Part shown: piece by piece, positions 52,294 through 54,577 of the stretch
Position numbering within the stretch: the first letter of the stretch is position 1
Layout: the number at the start of each line of letters is the position of its first letter
Source: CAZUCD01 sp964618855
GTDB taxonomy: Bacteria > Sumerlaeota > Sumerlaeia > SLMS01 > JANRJK01
Length of the DNA stretch: 54,577 nt
NCBI GenBank assembly: GCA_964618855.1
Contig: CAZUCD010000002.1
Location: 1 to 54,577 of the forward strand
Direction of reading: 5' to 3'
Made by a program: the position numbers and the translations under genes
Notes under the pieces: model-generated
The model's database searches: none
Told to the model about the DNA's origin: nothing
The model's input: the letters and a program-made list of their open reading frames with translations, nothing else

Positions 52294-53317
52294 CGCCCGC
52301 CTCCGGCTGGACGTGGCACTGCGCCCGGCCGCGATGGGCCTCCGCGACGATCCTCACCACATGCAATCCCAGTCCGGATCCTCCCACCCCCCTGCTCGAT
52401 GATCCCCGGTGGAACCTCTCGAACAGTGTGGGCGCCTCGGTATCCCGAACCGTCGAACCCCCGTTGCCGACGATGACGGACACGGCGCGTCCGCCATTGA
52501 GGACGGCGTCAGATGTTCGCACCCAGACCTTGGCCCCCTCGGGAGCGTACTTTGCCGCGTTGCTAAGCAGGTTCGCAAAGGCCCGGAAGAGCAGCGGCTC
52601 ATCCCCGACAACCGTGTGCTCGCCGGCGAGCTCGACTTCCGCCTGGAGCGCGCGCAGGGAAAGCTCGTACTCGTTCACTCGCAGCGCCTCCCGCAGCACG
52701 GGCGCCAGCGCCACCGACTCGTGGTGGATCTCCAGCCGTCCCTCCTCCACACGGGCATTCGTCAGGTAGTTTTCCAGCAGGGCCAGCACCTTGCGCGAGT
52801 TCGACGAAATCTTGCGCGCAAACTCCGCGCAGTTCGGGTGGATCGAACCGTCGGGCTTCACGAGGAAGTCGGAGAAGCCGATCACGCTCGTCAGCGGCAC
52901 CTTGATGTCGTGGGAGAACATGCGCGCCAGGTCGGCCTTCAGGCGCTCCGTCTCCAATCGGGCAAAGACCTTGTCCACGCTAGCCTTGAGGAAGTCGAAG
53001 TCGAACGGCTTCGGAATGTAGTCGTGGACGTTTTGGTGGATCGCCTCGATGGCGGACTCGGTGCTCGCATGCCCCGTTATCACGATGATGGCCGTGCGCG
53101 GCCTCTCCCTGCCGACGAACCGCATGACGTCGAATCCATCGACGTCGTTCATGCGCAGGTCGGTGATTACCAGGTCGAAGTCCTCGTCCCGCAGGAGCTT
53201 GAGCCCCGGACCCCCGCCGATGGCGGACTTCACCTCAAAGCCACAGCCCCTCAGCAGGGACGTCAGGCTGTTGGCCAGTCTGGGCTCATCGTCGATGACC
53301 AGTATCTTCCGGCCCAT
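52259..53317 (-). CDS. Response regulator-histidine kinase with a degenerate ATP lid
   Basis: 352 residues from ATG 53317, with GGGAGAA upstream. The receiver domain (1-120) has Asp53 (VITDLRMNDVDG) and Lys103 (PKPF). The HisKA region has MFSHDIKVPLTSVIGF with His136. The HATPase domain has LLSNAAKYAP (Asn253) and an intact G2 GGSGLGLHVVR (312-322). The G1 box, normally D-x-G-x-G, reads GNGGS (284-288), so the Asp that holds the adenine is Gly. ATP binding may be weak or lost. No membrane segment. It could serve as a cytoplasmic phosphorelay element or scaffold. The C-terminus overlaps the GT-C-like gene tail-to-tail. Confidence 0.88.
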   Translation of the reverse strand: MGRKILVIDDEPRLANSLTSLLRGCGFEVKSAIGGGPGLKLLRDEDFDLVITDLRMNDVDGFDVMRFVGRERPRTAIIVITGHASTESAIEAIHQNVHDYIPKPFDFDFLKASVDKVFARLETERLKADLARMFSHDIKVPLTSVIGFSDFLVKPDGSIHPNCAEFARKISSNSRKVLALLENYLTNARVEEGRLEIHHESVALAPVLREALRVNEYELSLRALQAEVELAGEHTVVGDEPLLFRAFANLLSNAAKYAPEGAKVWVRTSDAVLNGGRAVSVIVGNGGSTVRDTEAPTLFERFHRGSSSRGVGGSGLGLHVVRIVAEAHRGRAQCHVQPEAGVIEFEVVLPVE

Positions 53318-53466
53318 CGCGGTGTTCTCCCTCGCGGGCTTGGGCCCGCCCCGGTGGTTTCAGCATACATCGTCGCCGCCCCCGGCTCGCGCGGCAACGC
53401 GGAAACGCTGACCAATTGCCGTTGACCGCGCCGTGCCACGTTTCGACCCTACGCCACCCCACCCGA

Positions 53467-53541
53467 GCGGGAGTAGCTCAGGGGTAGAGCTCCAGCCTTC
53501 CAAGTTGGACGTCGTGGGTTCAAATCCCATCGCCCGCTCCA
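53467..53541 (+). tRNA. tRNA-Gly (anticodon UCC), CCA encoded
   Basis: 75 bases fold as a cloverleaf: D-stem GCTC/GAGC with a short 7-base loop, anticodon stem CCAGC/GTTGG around CTTCCAA (anticodon TCC, positions 34-36), 5-base variable loop, T-arm GTGGG-TTCAAAT-CCCAT and encoded CCA. The acceptor stem has one A-G mismatch at pair 6:67 (53472 and 53532), where most bacterial tRNA-Gly have A-U. The discriminator base is U, normal for bacterial tRNA-Gly. A possible integration site, see the repeats downstream. Confidence 0.93.
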
Positions 53542-53606
53542 AAAAACCAATAAAATCAAGGCTCTGCAAGACGCGCCAAGCGGCGAAGTAAGCCTGTTTT
53601 GACTCA

Positions 53607-53644
53607 GGTCAACACCGGGTCAACACTTCGGACGCCGGGTCAAC
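53607..53644 (+). repeat. Three direct GGTCAAC repeats downstream of tRNA-Gly
   Basis: GGTCAAC occurs at 53607-53613, 53618-53624 and 53638-53644. The last two are within CCGGGTCAAC and are 20 bases apart; the first two are 11 apart. Spacings near one and two helical turns fit a protein-binding array such as integrase arm sites, but the sequence alone does not prove it. Confidence 0.5.
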
Positions 53645-53781
53645 GGCACCGCGTAACCGGACCAACTCCGCGCCGCGCGGCCCATTGGCGCGGTTCGGGT
53701 TCCTCCCCGCGCCCCTCACCCTCGCGCGCCCCCGATCTGCCAGCCTTGCCAGCCGGGCGAAGCCGTAGCCCTCAAAGAAAC

Positions 53782-53811
53782 GTCCCCCTCGCCCGGGTGG
53801 GGAAGGGGGAC
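53782..53811 (-). terminator. Terminator-like hairpin downstream of the 53887-54489 gene
   Basis: GTCCCCCT (53782-53789) pairs with AGGGGGAC (53804-53811), with inner CCC/GGG pairs. On the minus strand the hairpin is followed by the T-rich GTTTCTTTG and lies about 75 bases past the stop of the gene. Confidence 0.55.
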
Positions 53812-53886
53812 GGTCTCGGCGGGGTCGGGCAAGGAGGGAGCTACGTCTTGCGACCGGCCTTGAAGTCTCAGGGATGGGGGCGGCGG

Positions 53887-54489
53887 TCAGGTCCGATGCA
53901 CCCGACGCGGATCGCCCCGGAACACTTGCTCGCGGTCGTAAAGGTTCGCCAGCATGAGAAGCCGCCGGCGTTGCGTCTTGTCGGGTTCTGTCAGGCAACG
54001 GAGCGTGGGCCGGTATCCCCCGGGAGCCTCCACCAGTGCGTTGAAGCTCTCGAACGCGGTCAGGCTCGACGCCAGGCGGTCCTCCCGCGCCTTCGCCCTC
54101 GCCACCAGCGCGGCTACCCGCTTCGCCTCGGCACGGGCCGCGTCCAGCCAATCGGGACGCATGGCCAGCTTCGCGGCAAGCTCGCGCGCCTGAATCTGGT
54201 TCATGTCGAGAAGGTACTGCTGAAAGTCCTGGTCGGCGTCCGGCTTCCGGGTCATCGAGTCGAAGCGCGCCACGCACCGCGACGCCTCCCCTCGGAACTC
54301 CGCGGCGTCCTTTCCGAATCCGTCGCACCACCAGCATTCTGATACTTCGCGAAGCGCGGCGATGTCCTCGGCGTGCTGTCCTACGGGTCTTTCGGCAACG
54401 ACGATGCGGGCCGCGACCGCACCGGCGAGCAGGGTCCGCTCAATCACCATGAGCCGCCCCGCCTGCGCTTGCATGAGTTGTTCCTGCAT
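53887..54489 (-). CDS. Helical protein of unknown function
   Basis: 200 residues from ATG 54489, with a strong AGGAGGGG eight bases upstream; the frame is also open to the window edge, so a longer form cannot be excluded. The sequence is mostly helix (ARELAAKLAMRPDWLDAARA, then KRVAALVARAKAREDRLASS) with a WWCDGFG segment, and has no signal peptide or membrane span. No family recognised. It sits in a different context from the core genes, just past tRNA-Gly, and may belong to an integrated element. A downstream hairpin and the good ribosome-binding site argue that it is real. Confidence 0.65.
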   Translation of the reverse strand: MQEQLMQAQAGRLMVIERTLLAGAVAARIVVAERPVGQHAEDIAALREVSECWWCDGFGKDAAEFRGEASRCVARFDSMTRKPDADQDFQQYLLDMNQIQARELAAKLAMRPDWLDAARAEAKRVAALVARAKAREDRLASSLTAFESFNALVEAPGGYRPTLRCLTEPDKTQRRRLLMLANLYDREQVFRGDPRRVHRT

Positions 54490-54577
54490 CGGCTTCGCCC
54501 CTCCTGGGGCCGTCGTGGTCGAAGAGCCCCGCGGGACCGGCCGGCCGGATCTCCCCGGCGCGGCCCCGCGGGATGGT
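54440..54577 (-). CDS. Possible C-terminal end of a further minus-strand gene (partial)
   Basis: From the window edge a 45-codon frame reads to a TGA at 54440-54442 and overlaps the next gene by 50 bases. The translation includes GLFDHDGPRRG. No homology can be judged. It may be a shadow of the downstream gene. Confidence 0.25.
   Translation of the reverse strand, partial: TIPRGRAGEIRPAGPAGLFDHDGPRRGEADAGTTHASAGGAAHGD

Larger units (their letters stand above)
53542..53886. other. Non-coding stretch downstream of tRNA-Gly
   Basis: No supported gene. It starts with an A-rich run (53542-53557) right after the tRNA CCA, then holds the GGTCAAC repeats at 53607-53644 and a terminator-like hairpin at 53782-53811. 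Long open frames on both strands here have arginine- and proline-rich, non-protein-like translations. The region may be the edge of an integrated element. Confidence 0.5.

Noticed and set aside
53360..53569. Minus-strand frame with a GFEPTTSNLEG segment across the tRNA
   Set aside because: This is the usual spurious frame antisense to a tRNA gene; the cloverleaf explains the sequence.
1..54577. CRISPR arrays, rRNA genes, insertion sequences
   Set aside because: No regularly spaced repeat array, no rRNA sequence and no transposase or terminal inverted repeats seen in the window.

Overview
The window is a GC-rich bacterial chromosome segment with dense gene packing and many 4-base GTGA/ATGA gene overlaps. 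It uses the standard code, since TGA ends many of the genes. An LptF-type permease, an MlaE/MlaF pair and secreted DUF1573 and glycine-rich proteins point to a Gram-negative envelope. Two large Ser/Thr kinases with DWG activation segments and TPR tails, giant TPR proteins, many glycosyltransferases and MEMO/LarE-type genes fit Planctomycetota or a neighbouring uncultivated phylum best. Myxococcota is an alternative. This placement is inference from gene content only.

Layout. 1-2.8 kb: the end of a probable beta-helix protein, then on the minus strand a HEAT protein carrying GspE-type N-terminal domains but no ATPase, and an AmmeMemoRadiSam-B (MEMO) protein. 3-6.5 kb: an MDR oxidoreductase and two family-2 glycosyltransferases. 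6.5-9.3 kb: a Ser/Thr kinase-TPR protein on the minus strand. 9.5-10.5 kb: gmk and a small unknown gene. 10.5-12 kb: an NtrB-like sensor kinase on the minus strand. 12.2-20.3 kb: a long plus-strand run of GT4, GT4 with an inserted beta domain, LarE, DUF1573, a secreted rhodanese, a MauE/DoxX-like membrane protein and a TPR protein. 20.4-22.5 kb: lptF and an XRE/S24-like regulator on the minus strand. 22.6-27.5 kb: a RadC protein with an endonuclease-III-like Fe-S domain, overlapping a non-RD membrane Ser/Thr kinase. 27.5-31.6 kb: a small secreted protein, a GNAT enzyme, mlaF, mlaE and sucC. 31.7-32.9 kb: a glycine-rich secreted protein broken by an in-frame TGA. 33-45 kb: a roughly 2,710-residue TPR protein with a primase-type zinc finger, then ldh, a Nif3-family gene, rpe and a REC-HATPase regulator. 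45-52 kb: a three-gene minus-strand glycosylation operon, an SDF-family symporter and a GT-C-like membrane protein. 52-54.6 kb: a REC-histidine kinase, tRNA-Gly(UCC), and a stretch that may begin an integrated element.

The most unusual part is 21.8-27.5 kb. An S24-like repressor that has kept the family Ser but lost the Lys lies divergent from a gene pair made of the Fe-S/RadC fusion and an atypical kinase with a membrane segment. A 16-base palindrome lies in the shared promoter region. This looks like a regulated, possibly DNA-damage or defence-linked module, but its function cannot be read from sequence alone. Other points of interest are the primase-finger TPR giant, the ATPase-less GspE-like protein, several signalling enzymes with changed catalytic residues, and the TGA inside a signal peptide.
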